Positions 22,502 through 32,545 of a stretch of DNA of 64,000 nt are shown here, one piece after another. Origin of the DNA: Hydractinia symbiolongicarpus (lineage: Eukaryota; Cnidaria; Hydrozoa; Anthoathecata; Hydractiniidae); contig NC_079882.1 of NCBI RefSeq assembly GCF_029227915.1, forward strand, positions 13,912,501-13,976,500, written 5' to 3'. How positions within the stretch are numbered: the first letter of the stretch is position 1; every line of letters begins with the position of its first letter. A model generated the notes under the pieces. That model made no database searches. It had not been told where the DNA came from and was given only the letters and a program-made list of their open reading frames with translations. Both the position numbers and the translations under genes were made by a program.

Positions 22502-25305
22502 TCTCTATAATAATACGCCAGTTCCGTGTGTCTGTCTGTCACTTTTGCAAAGTGGATTACATTCTTCAAAATTTTCTTTAACAAATTCTATAAAACATCG
22601 CCTATTATAAAATTGTTCTGTAATTTACCAAACTTTACCGATAAAATAGTATTGACGTCAAAGGAAAGTTAATTAAGATTAGTGAAGCCATTACAATGCC
22701 TTTAAAACTTTGAGGCCAAATAACTTGGAAACGAGGTGGTGACGTCAATGTTTTTTTACTGCGTGGGTAACTAGGGACAACCTGGGACCAATTTGGGTAA
22801 GTTTTTCAAACCTGGGTCCCCGAATCCGTTTCGGAATGGACGGTTTGATGACATCATCAAAAAACCTCTAAACCTTGATATCTCTGCAACCGTTTGTCAA
22901 AGATACATGATCATATACATTTTCTTGATCAGCATTTCAAGATCTATACGATGAAAGCAACAGGTATACAAATTTCTCAAAAAATATATTTATTTTGTAT
23001 TTGCACTGCTGACGTCAGCAAAAAAACTAAAACAACCTGTTTTTCCATGTCCTTCTGCCTAAGTGGATTACTCCGCGGGATTTATCAACTAGTCTCTATA
23101 ATAATACGCTAAGTGTGTCTGTCTGTGTGTCTGTGACAGGCAAAGTGGATGTCTTCATTTTCCTTTGATGTTGCCGAAAAATGCATCTCTAATATGTCAA
23201 ATTTTCTGACGTTACGGCGCGACGAAAATAACACTACTTTAACGTCAACATCCTATATTAAATTAATGAAACCATTACAGTGCATCTAAAACTTTGAGGG
23301 CAAATAACTTGGAAACGAGGTGGTGACGTCAATGATTTTTCACCGCGTGGGTAACTAGGGACCACCTAGGACCAATTTGGGTAATTTTCCCAAACCTGGG
23401 TCCCCGAATGCGTTTCGAAATGGACGGGTTAATTACGTCATCAAAAATATTCAAACCCTAATATCTCTGCAACCGTTTACCAAAAGTACATGATCCTATA
23501 CATTTTCTTAATCAGTGCTTCAAGATCTATACGATGAATCTATATAATAATACGTCAGTTCTGTCTGTGACTTTTGCAAAGTGGATAAAATTTCTTTGAT
23601 AAAGTCTATAAAACATCGCCTATAAATTTCTTTTGTAAATTAGCAAACTTTAACGTTAAAGCAATATTGACGTCAAAGGATAGTATATTAAGATTAGTGA
23701 AGCCATTGCATTGCACTTTTAAATTTAAGGCTAAATAACTTGGAAACGGGTGGAATTAACTGACGTCATCTCCTGCGTGGGTAACTAGGGACTACCTGAG
23801 AGCAATTTGGGTAAGTTTTCCAAACCGGGGTCACCGAATCCGTTTCGGAATGGACGGGTTACTGACATCATCAAAAACTTTTACACCCTAATATCTCTGC
23901 ATCCATTTGTCAAAAGTACACGATCCTATACATTTTCTTGATCAGCGTTTCAAGATCTATACGATGAAGGCAACAGGTATACATATTTCTGAAAAATTTG
24001 TTTGGGTTTTCACAGGTCTCTGCTGATGTCTGCAAAATTTAAATGACGGTTGTTTTTCTCTGTTATCCTGCCTAAGTGGATTTTTCCACGGGCCTTATCG
24101 ACTAGTCTCTATAATAATACGCCAGTTCTCTCTGTGTGTCTGTCTGTGACTTTTGCAAAGACGATATTTTTTACCACTGGAATGCGCGAGTTTTTCAAGT
24201 TTTTTTGTCAATATCTTTTAACGTCAATATCTTATATATTAAATTAATGAAGCCATTACAGTGCACTTAAAAATTCGAGGCCAAATAACTTGGAAACGAG
24301 GTGGTGACATCAATGATTTTTCACCGCGTGGGTAACTAGGGACCACCTAGGACCAATTTGGGTAATTTTCCCAAACCTGGGTCCCCGAATCCGATTCAGA
24401 ATGGACGGGTTGATGACGTCATCAAAAAACCTTCAAACCCCAATATCTCTGCAACCGTTTATCAAAAGTACATGATCCTATACATTTTCTTTATCAGCGT
24501 TTCAAGATCTATGCGATAAAGGCAACAGGTATACAAATCTCAAAAAAAAATTTTAGGTTTTGACGGGCCATTGCTGACGTCAGCAAAATTTTTAAACCCT
24601 TATATCTCATTAACCGCTCATCAAAAGCACATGATCATATACATTTTCTTGATCAGCGCTTTAAGTTCTACACAATAGAGGCAACGTGAAAACAAGCTTC
24701 TCAATTATTTTTTTTTGTAAATGGGTTGCTGACGTCATCAAAATTAAAATAAGGCTTCTTTTTCATTATTATACTGCCTCAGTGGATTTTTCCACGGTCC
24801 TTATCGACTAGTCTATATAATAATACGCCAGTTCTGTCTGTCTGTCTGTGACTTTTGCAAAGTGGATAAAATTTCTTTTAAATTTAAAAGTCTATAAAAA
24901 TCGCCTATAAATGTGTTCTGTAAATTAAATTAAAGCAATATTGACGTCAAAGGAAAGTATATTAAGATTAGTGAAGCCATTACATTGCACTTTTAAATTT
25001 AAGGCTAAGTAACTTGGAAACGGGTGGAAATAACTGACGTCATCTCCTGCGTGGGTAACTAGGGACTACCTAGGACCAATTTGGGTAAGTTTTCCAAACC
25101 TGGGTCACTGAATCCGTTTCGGAATGGACGGGTTAATGACGTCATCAAAAACCTTTAAACCCTGATATGTTTGCATCCGTTTGTCAAAAGTACTCGATCC
25201 TATACATTTTCTTGATCAGCGTTTCAAGATTTTTAAAAAATTTTTAAGGTTTTGACGGGCCATTGCTGACATCAGGAAAATTTTTAAACCTTTATATCTC
25301 TAAGT
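22502..25305 (+). mobile_element. Head-to-tail array of five Helitron-like units
   Basis: Units start at 22502, 23093, 23539, 24106 and 24812, each with TCTMTATAATAATACG. Units 1, 3 and 4 end in a hairpin of the type GTGGATTTTTCCAC followed by TTATCGACTAG, with the next unit starting directly after CTAG. A 5' TC, a 3' hairpin and CTAG fit Helitron ends, which insert between A and T without target duplication; the first unit is preceded by A. Units 2 and 5 lack the 3' end. Unit bodies share GGTGGTGACGTCAATGATTT, GCGTGGGTAACTAGGGACC and GTTGATGACGTCATCAAAAA. There is no Rep/helicase gene, so these are non-autonomous. Confidence 0.75.
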
Positions 25306-25432
25306 GTTTCTACAGTTAATTTTTATTATTTATTATCTTTTCCAGCGTAATTTTTTTTAACAACTATAATAATTATGTTTACTTTAACGTTATAAATCAC
25401 GACAAAAAATGACTTTATTTTTACAGATTACT

Positions 25433-25703
25433 GTAGCGCGTGGCCTTGTGGTTATGGAGTTCGCTTCGTAATCACAAGGTCCGTGGTTCGGTCCACAGGG
25501 CGGGCATGTTTAGCAAGTGTCTTTACTACAGCTACGAGTCAACCCATGCCATGTGAGGGAAATTGGGTAGGTGATGCCGGTGTATACTTAATGTATACAT
25601 TCCGAACCAGGACCCACATTGATAACAGTGTTTCAAACACTGAAGTGGCTATATCCTGTATAAATATTCGGAATAATAATAATAGTAATAATAATAATAA
25701 TAA
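25433..25703 (+). mobile_element. tRNA-derived SINE
   Basis: The 5' head looks like a tRNA gene with RNA polymerase III promoter boxes: A box TGGCCTTGTGG at 25441 and B box GGTTCGGTCC at 25485-25494. A central segment includes CATGCCATGTGAGGGAAATT, shared with the SINE at 45.9-46.3 kb. The 3' end is an AAT-rich simple repeat (25674-25703). This is a retrotransposed element rather than a functional tRNA gene, because the head has no intact cloverleaf. Confidence 0.75.
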
Positions 25704-25904
25704 TCATGCTTTATGTCGAACAAGGTATCAAACTAACGTTCAACAATCAAAACCTGGGAAGAAACAAGGTGCAGACCTTTCAGAATGGCATCGTGTCAAT
25801 TTGTGATATGATGGAAATCCAAGTTTTAACTGAAAACTAATTCTATCCGATGAATGATTTGAATAATTACAACATTGCTTTGTTATCTCAGAACACAAAG
25901 GAAA

Positions 25905-26230
25905 AAGACTCACACACTACATCAACAACTTAAGGTTTGGAATTAAAGCTGTTGCAACATTTCAAAGATAGAATCTGTATCCAGAAAGGTAAAACGAAGA
26001 GAGAGAATCTACTTTTCAGCAGAAACCTAGATGCTGAAGAAGCTCTACGAAAAGTTCATTCACTGAAATGAAAACTGGCCACAAAACTCAGAGATGTTGC
26101 ACTCACCCTTCGGAGCATGATTGCAGAAGTAGAACACAATCTATTACCGACGTCAAATCTATATTTGAGCCATATTTTGTCTGGTGAGGTTAATTTTCCT
26201 GATGGACCTCTAAATGACCATTCCTTAGAT
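25905..26230 (+). pseudogene. Remnant of a transposon-type ORF
   Basis: Fragments in different frames read HFKDRICIQKGKTKRENLLF and later LRDVALTLRSMIAEVEH, followed by SGEVNFPDGPLN. This looks like the conserved part of an ORF common in cnidarian repeats, recalled rather than looked up. Stops interrupt it and neither end is clear. It follows the SINE and precedes the 3' side of the SoxC gene. Confidence 0.35.
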
Positions 26231-26805
26231 ACGTGATGTTATAATGCTATTTCAATGGTTCTTATAAAAAGGCATGTGGTGTGTAGAGTCAGACTTGTTA
26301 AAAATACAGGTGCATATTGCATGTAGTAAACGGTCAATACGCAACATTCATTAATACTTGCAAAATAAAAACAAAAACAAAACTTAAACACAATAAAATT
26401 TATTTATGGCCAAGAGAATGCATTGTCACAACAAAAAAGTCAATGTGATAAATAGTTAGTCGTGATGTAGCTGTGACACAAAAACAGTGGCTGTTTATCT
26501 TTTTAATTAATTTTTACTATTTCACAATTTACAATTTAAATGTTGACTGATTTAATAAAATATGTACAGGAATTGATAAAAAAAACAAGATTATTGATTA
26601 GTCATTAAATTAGTCCATGTGTTCAAATTCAATTTTTTGTTGAAAAATTGTGCTTTGCAACATATTTTTGCTCAAAGTCAACAAATGAACATTCCAGAGC
26701 GGTAAAGGAGCCCAATACAGCAGGTTTAGCGAACCCTAACGATATACCAAATTTAGCATACTAACAAAAATTCAACCTCCATTTGCATAAAAGCACTTAC
26801 ACAAC

Positions 26806-27914
26806 TTAAAAGCCCAAGCTACTTTCCAGCCATTGCCCGGTTAAAATTTCAGATACTTCAGGCGTTGTATACAAATCTTGAAAATCATGTACTTCTGACA
26901 AAGTATCACCATTTGTGTTTTCGTGTCGATGCTCCAAACCTTTTTGGATTTTTGTCTGCAAAAGTTGTGATTTCTTACCGTCTTGATAGTCCATCACATC
27001 GTCATAGAATGACATGTTACTTTCACTGTCATCGGTAGCCCCGATGTAGTCTGGAACGTTGACTGGCGGAGTTGAAGGCTTACCTTTACTGTTAAATTCA
27101 GCAGTTTTCTGTGGTGATAACGTTAAATTTCCATCTGACGAACTTAAGCTTCCAATTTTGCCGACTTGTCTTGAAAGTGTCAAAAAAGGTTTTCCTGGCG
27201 ACAAGACATACTGCGTATGCTTGAGACTTAGAACAGTATCGTTATTATTTTGTAGCATGCCGCAATACGTATTGTTACTTGTTAAACAGTTCATTGCACC
27301 AACTCTATCCATGTCGGATATGTTTTTACACTCTTCAGTTCTTTGCTGATCCGTACTAAGTTTTATAATTTTAGTGATATGTTGATTACATATTGGCTTT
27401 GTTAACTCTCGCGTTTTCTTTTTGGGTCTATATTTGTAATCTGGGTAGCGTCGCATGTGCTCTTCACGTAGCTTCTCAGAGCGAACAACGAACGGTCTTC
27501 GATCGACATCACTCAAAAGTTTCCACCTTTTTCCTATAAAAAATTGGAAAAGCGTTTTTAAAATAAGGAGGAAAAATGAAAAATGATTGGTTTTTTGCAT
27601 TCGCTATAAAAATATAAATACAAAATAACGAAACATTATCTACCTAATCGCCGACTGATCTCAGCGTTATGCATGTCAGGGTAGACGTCAGCCATTTTTT
27701 TCCTTTCTATTTGCGACCAAACCATAAATGCATTCATAGGCCTTTTTACATGATTCTGACTCCCTGATTTTTTCTTTTTTCCATGATTTGATAAAACAAA
27801 ATCAAGATTAAGTTGTAGTGGGTTCAAGTGTATCATATTTAAGTCACCTTCTTGTGGTTCAGGAGTGGGCAAAGTATCTGACATCAAAACATCCATACCA
27901 ACGTCCAACTCCAT
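26806..27914 (-). CDS. SoxC: SoxC-type HMG-box transcription factor
   Basis: Sox proteins bind and bend DNA in the minor groove through an HMG box; SoxC members (Sox4/11/12) act in neural and progenitor cells in animals. Exon 1 is 27644-27914 with ATG at 27914, exon 2 is 26806-27533, and the GT-AG intron of 110 bp is in phase 1. The spliced frame gives 332 residues. The HMG box starts [20 protein letters not shown] and continues through [11 protein letters not shown]; the intron follows that Gly, and exon 2 resumes at KRWKLL and ends near [11 protein letters not shown]. The C-terminus has [19 protein letters not shown], which matches the vertebrate SoxC transactivation tail. The middle is Ser/Thr-rich linker. 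Both the box signature and the tail support SoxC over SoxB, E or F. Confidence 0.92.
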
Positions 27915-29220
27915 ATTTAAAGAGCAAAATGAATGTCGTCAATTTTCTTTTTGGTTTGGCAAATATTTTTTCTCTCAACTTCTACAAATCTTGTTTCTCC
28001 TTTGTAATAGTTTAAAATTCTCACGCTCGAGTAGTTACAGAATATATTCAAGGTTGATCTCACAGGTGCGTAAAATTTCAAGTGAGAAAAATCTGCCGAA
28101 GAAACAGCACTGAGAAGTGTTATTCAAATATCAAATCGCCACTGATTAGATCCCGCGCATAAAAATTTGAAAAAATCTGCTCACCTGTTTCTTATTTACT
28201 TAACCAATCAAATCATCATTTACTACTTTTGTTAAATCTTACTAATTTAAATTAAGCTCCCTGATTGGTCGGTATGAGTTTAAAACAAAATAAATTCAAT
28301 ATATAATTAGATAATAACGGCCTGTTCAAAAAAAATTATCAAAGGGTTTAGCGAAACCTGGTTCACATTGCGACCACAAAAATAAAGCCACAACATTTCG
28401 AGCAGCTAATTTGTGTGTATTTTGGTATCGAATATTTAAAAATGAAGTAAGGAGAAAAAACAAGTTTCCCTAAAAAACTAAATAACCTAAATTACAAATT
28501 GTGTCGTTTTCGAGAAAAAGTTAGATAGTATAAACCAGGTAAAGTGGAGTCCTTAATAAATTCTTTTACCATCACGTTGTGACAACAATTAACATAATTG
28601 TCCTCGTGACAGTCAAATAAAACGCATGATTAGCTACGTGTTTTTTAAAGCATTTAATATATTTTCAGATTTTACATGTTGCAATTGTTGTGAATGCAGA
28701 AAGCGTACATTTCGCTAACGACCATTCACAAAGCTCGACCAAATTCAACGTGAATGATAAATGGCGATTACAAAAGCTTCTGTACAATTTGTTGAAAATA
28801 TTGAACATGTCTATTTGAACATTAACATGTGTGAACAACAAAAGGCTGGCACGCGGAAAGCCTCTGGGAATATATTAGCCACACATGTTGTATTTTTATT
28901 AAAAACAAAGTTATGTAAATAGAATTTACAAACTCATCAGGTGATTGAGGTTGTTTACACGCTTTATTTATATGAAGCAATAAACTCCGACACCAACCTG
29001 ACCTTTTTAGTCTGCTTTGTTAAGATAGTAAAAACAATTCCAGAATTCTGCTTTTTTTATTCTTATTTATAATTTTTTCCTTATTTCTTCAAAATTAATG
29101 TTTTCAAGTATTCTCTCCAATTAAAGGAAACGCTAAAAGGCGAACACCTCTGTTTAACGACTAGATTTCATTACACCCCAGCCGAATTGTGGTCGAAGTC
29201 TTGTAGAAAATCTTCCAAAA
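27915..29220. other. Upstream region of SoxC
   Basis: No coding frame is supported. CCAAT-type motifs occur near 28202-28205 and, inverted, near 28264-28268, and the region probably holds the SoxC promoter and 5' UTR. I could not fix a transcription start or a TATA box. Confidence 0.35.
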
Positions 29221-29225
29221 AATCG

Positions 29226-29355
29226 GATACTCTAATTAGCTTACACTTTAATTAACACAATCATTTTCCTATCGTCGTTTTGATGTAAGGAAAGATATAA
29301 AGATGCCCTGGGGAAGAGGTTGTGTTAATTAAAGAGTAAGCTAATTGGAGTATTC
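29226..29355. repeat. Imperfect palindrome with arms of about 35 bp
   Basis: The left arm (29226-29260) contains TCTAATTAGCTTACACTTTA and then ATTAACACAA. The right arm (29320-29355) is close to its inverse (TTGTGTTAATTAAAGAGTAA, then GCTAATTGGAG). The spacer is about 59 bp. The DNA could fold into a long stem-loop and may be a small foldback element about 1.3 kb upstream of SoxC. Confidence 0.75.
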
Positions 29356-30065
29356 AATTTCCAGAGTGTTTTCTATACAAGGCTTTGACTAGAATTCGGT
29401 TTGTTGTCGTGAAATCTAAATGTTTAAGGTTTGGTTCTTGGCTTGTTCGGATTGTGAACAATTTTCTGCCCAGTTTGGATGCAAGTATGGGGTAGACGTT
29501 TACAAGCTTCGCGGAGAACGTTGGTGCTGTATAGGTCTGATACATTATCCAGTTCTTGCACGACATCTGAACAAAAGTTTGCGACGTTATTAACATTCAC
29601 TGATAGTATATTACAAATCTGTTAAGCCAATGCTATCAATTTGTGATCTTTATCTAAAACATGTATTTTATTCTTTTCATGGACATGACGTATCCTTCAC
29701 AGTCCTTTTTTAATTCTTGAGTTCCGCGTCGTACTTCACCTATTATATGTTGATTAAAGTAAACACATGTTTCTCTCTAAAGGTAATATAGAAAAGACCT
29801 GTCAAGATAAGTAGATTGAATGTCAACCTTTAATAGTTTGAGAACTCACAATGGCCTGAAACTTTCTGGACATGTTAGTAAAAACCAATCTTTTAAGAAG
29901 AACGTCCATATTTAAAATTTGAAATTTCCCTCAAAAGGTTACCAATTAAAAAACAGCGCCATTGTCGACAAGTACTCTTGACTGTTAACCAGATTTTTGA
30001 AATTGGCGATGAAATCGACGTAATGTTGAAGTGATCCGTCAAACCAAGGTATTTTGATCCGAGTC
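29354..30065 (-). pseudogene. Degenerate gag-like fragment (BEL/Pao- or Gypsy-type)
   Basis: The upstream fragment (about 30062-29968) reads RIKIPWFDGSLQHYVDFI followed by NFKNLVNSQEY, which is the typical gag start with Pro-x-Phe-x-Gly. A later piece (29596-29420) reads VVQELDNVSDLYSTNVLREA followed by CKRLP. Stops and frame changes separate them. No protease or RT is attached and no LTR was identified. The retroelement class is an inference from the gag motif. Confidence 0.45.
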
Positions 30066-30904
30066 ATGACGATAGCGAATCTTCTATTTTTGTTTTGGAT
30101 GATAATGGTGGTACCTTGGTGTCTAGAAGATCAATCAACAAATCCACCTGGTTATTTTCCACTGGCCGTTGTCTCACTCTATTTATCCTTGTAATTTCGG
30201 TGCAGCTTCAAGTGTAACAGGCTGAGATGTCATGGCAGGAAAAAGTTGTGTTCCAAATGATGTTGTGCATGTTTGTCTGATTTCATAAATTCGTAGCAGG
30301 GTGTCGCATTGGTGTAAAGATCAGGACAAGTTACAAAAACAGAAATTAGGGACATTATTTGTACATCTTGGGGAATTAAATAAGAAATAATAAATATAAT
30401 TAAAGAATTTTAAGACGCGTTGACGAGAACCGCTTATCAGAATTTAAAACGCCTCAGAGTAATAAGAAATGATGTTGTAGCAGCCCTTTGACAACAAACC
30501 CTGGGGACAAGGATGCAGTTTCTTTAACGCTACTCACTCGAAAACAATAGATAAGAAGGAAGAATAAGTAAAACGACGTAAGGTGTTCTTTATTTTTAAC
30601 TTCAAGTATGAACTGCGTTACGTCTTCAAATAACCTTTTTGCTTTTGTTAATCTTGTAATATAGTTTGTCCCCATAAACTGCATAACTGCAATGTCTCGA
30701 ATTTACGCACAATGTTCAAAATACATTTTGGGGACAAAAAAGACCGGGAAAGAAGTTGATTTGCATACCATTTACACACAACAAACAAAAATGTTTCCGT
30801 AAGTGCGCAAAGATACATAGTCACCGAAAATGCAAATCTAACCTTTATTTAAAATTCGAAGAAGAAAGCAATGATCCGCGTCGATATACAAAACCTTTTT
30901 TTCA

Positions 30905-31352
30905 GAAAGGTTGTTGCTACAAATAATGTATAGGATCGTGTGCTTTTGACAAACGTGTAAAGAATTATAAGGGTTGGAATATTTTGCCGACGTTAGCAAA
31001 GAAAGAAATGTATAGGATCATGTGCTTTTCACGAACGATTACAGAGATAGTGGCTTAAAGGTTTTTAATGACGTCATCAACCGTCCATTCCAAAACAGTC
31101 TAATTTGGTCCCAGGTTGTCCCTAGTTCACCAGCGCGTTGAAAAATAACTGATTTTACCACCTGGTTTCCAAGTTATTTGGCCTCACAGTTTTATGAGCA
31201 TTACAATGGCTTCTTTGATTTAAATTAAGCTATCGTCGTGCCGTGACGTCTGGAAAATTTACAAATACGACATATCTTTCTCGGCTACATTAACAGGAAA
31301 ATAAGCACATCTACTTTGCCTATTATAGACAGACAGTCTTCGTATTATTATT
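30905..31352 (-). mobile_element. Helitron-like repeat, minus strand
   Basis: It shares the body of the 22.5-kb units in inverse orientation, including GACGTCATCA, GTCCCTAGTT and CCAAGTTATTTGGCC. Its 5' end (CAGACAGTCTTCGTATTATTATT, 31330-31352) abuts the CTAG end of the next minus-strand copy. Confidence 0.65.
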
Positions 31353-32230
31353 CTAGTCGATAAAACACATGGAAAAATCCAGTTAGGCAGAAGAACAATG
31401 AAGAAAATAGGTTGTTTTAAGGTGTTTTGCTGACGTCAGCAGTGCATAAACAAATAACAATAATTGGCAACGTTTGTTGACTCTGTTGAAAGAGCTTTTA
31501 ACCCTGATCAAAATAATGTATAGAATCGTGTCTTTTTGATGAACATATAAGGTATACCCGTTTCCTCTTTTATATACTATTTTGTGCTTAATTGTAGGGG
31601 GGTCAAATTGCACTTTTTCGAATTTTTCGCCCTAAAATCATTTTATAATGACTCCCCTATTTTATTGAGATTTGTGAATGAGACCCACCTCCTCATTTTA
31701 TTATCAGCCCCCATAATAAGTTTTTTTGGATATCACAAAGCAGCATCTTTTCTTATAATCAAAACACAACTCTCTTTTGAAACAAATCTCAAGAACAAAT
31801 ACTATTTACAGGTTAAAAATAACAAATATCAACAAAATGTCAGCACAGTTTATTCCTTAAACATGTCAAAAGCATTGATCTTTATTTTAGTTTATTTATA
31901 ATTAGTCATTTTATCCCCTCCCCTCCTATTTTATTTTCACCCCCCCCCCCCAAAAAAAAAAAAAAAAATGACAGAAAATTTCGTAATACCCCTCAAGTCA
32001 TTATATTATGACCTCCCTACTTTAAGAAAATTTTCCCGGAGTACCCACCCCCCTGCTTATTTGACCTCCCCCCTACAATTAAGCACAAAAGAGTAGAGCT
32101 TAAAATGCTGATAAAAAAATGTATCGGATCATGTATATTTGACAAACAGTCAGAGATATTGAGGTTTTTATAAGCAGATTCGGGAAGCCAGGTTAACTTA
32201 CCCAATTTGGTCCCAGGCTCGTCTTTCCAA
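31353..32230 (-). mobile_element. Second minus-strand Helitron-like repeat, interrupted by a MITE
   Basis: On the minus strand the 3' end reads GTTTTATCGACTAG, with a weakened hairpin before it (31353-31385). Body segments continue to about 31560 and resume at about 32105-32225, where CCCAATTTGGTCCCAGG is recognisable. The gap is the MITE at 31580-32090. Confidence 0.6.
31580..32090. mobile_element. MITE of about 510 bp, TIR TTTTGTGCTTAATTGTAGGG
   Basis: The left end (TTTTGTGCTTAATTGTAGGG, 31580 onward) is repeated in inverse at the right end (32068-32090). The inside has G-rich and C-rich patches with many CCCCTATTTTATT-like lines and a poly-C/poly-A tract at 31941-31968. No ORF has a domain. 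The target duplication is not evident. It is inserted in a Helitron-like copy. Confidence 0.6.
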
Positions 32231-32545
32231 TACCGTAATGCTTCAAATAAACTTCCATTTTAGAAGGGGTGTTTGAAAGAGGGAAAGTCAACAGATTTTT
32301 GTATTTTTCTTGTCAATGGAATACATTATTCACCTACAGGATAAAAAAAAATCAAACCCACAACATTTACGCATATTCTTTATATGTTTTGTATGATGTA
32401 ATGTCACCTGCAATAGAGCACATACTTAAATTTAATTTATTGGAAAAACGGTTTGTTTTCTGTTTTAGCTACAACAAATAAAAAGTAGACTACGTGACCA
32501 GCACAGTGATAAAATCTTTAATATTTACTAGAAATTAACTGAATA

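Noticed and set aside
22502-25305. CRISPR array or satellite
   Set aside because: Units are 450-700 bp with transposon-like termini, single copies occur elsewhere, and the genome is animal.
25433-25505. tRNA gene
   Set aside because: A and B boxes are present, but the sequence does not give a full cloverleaf and continues into a SINE body.
25483-25806. Open frame of 107 codons with an Asn run
   Set aside because: It is the tRNA-derived SINE and its AAT-rich tail read as protein.
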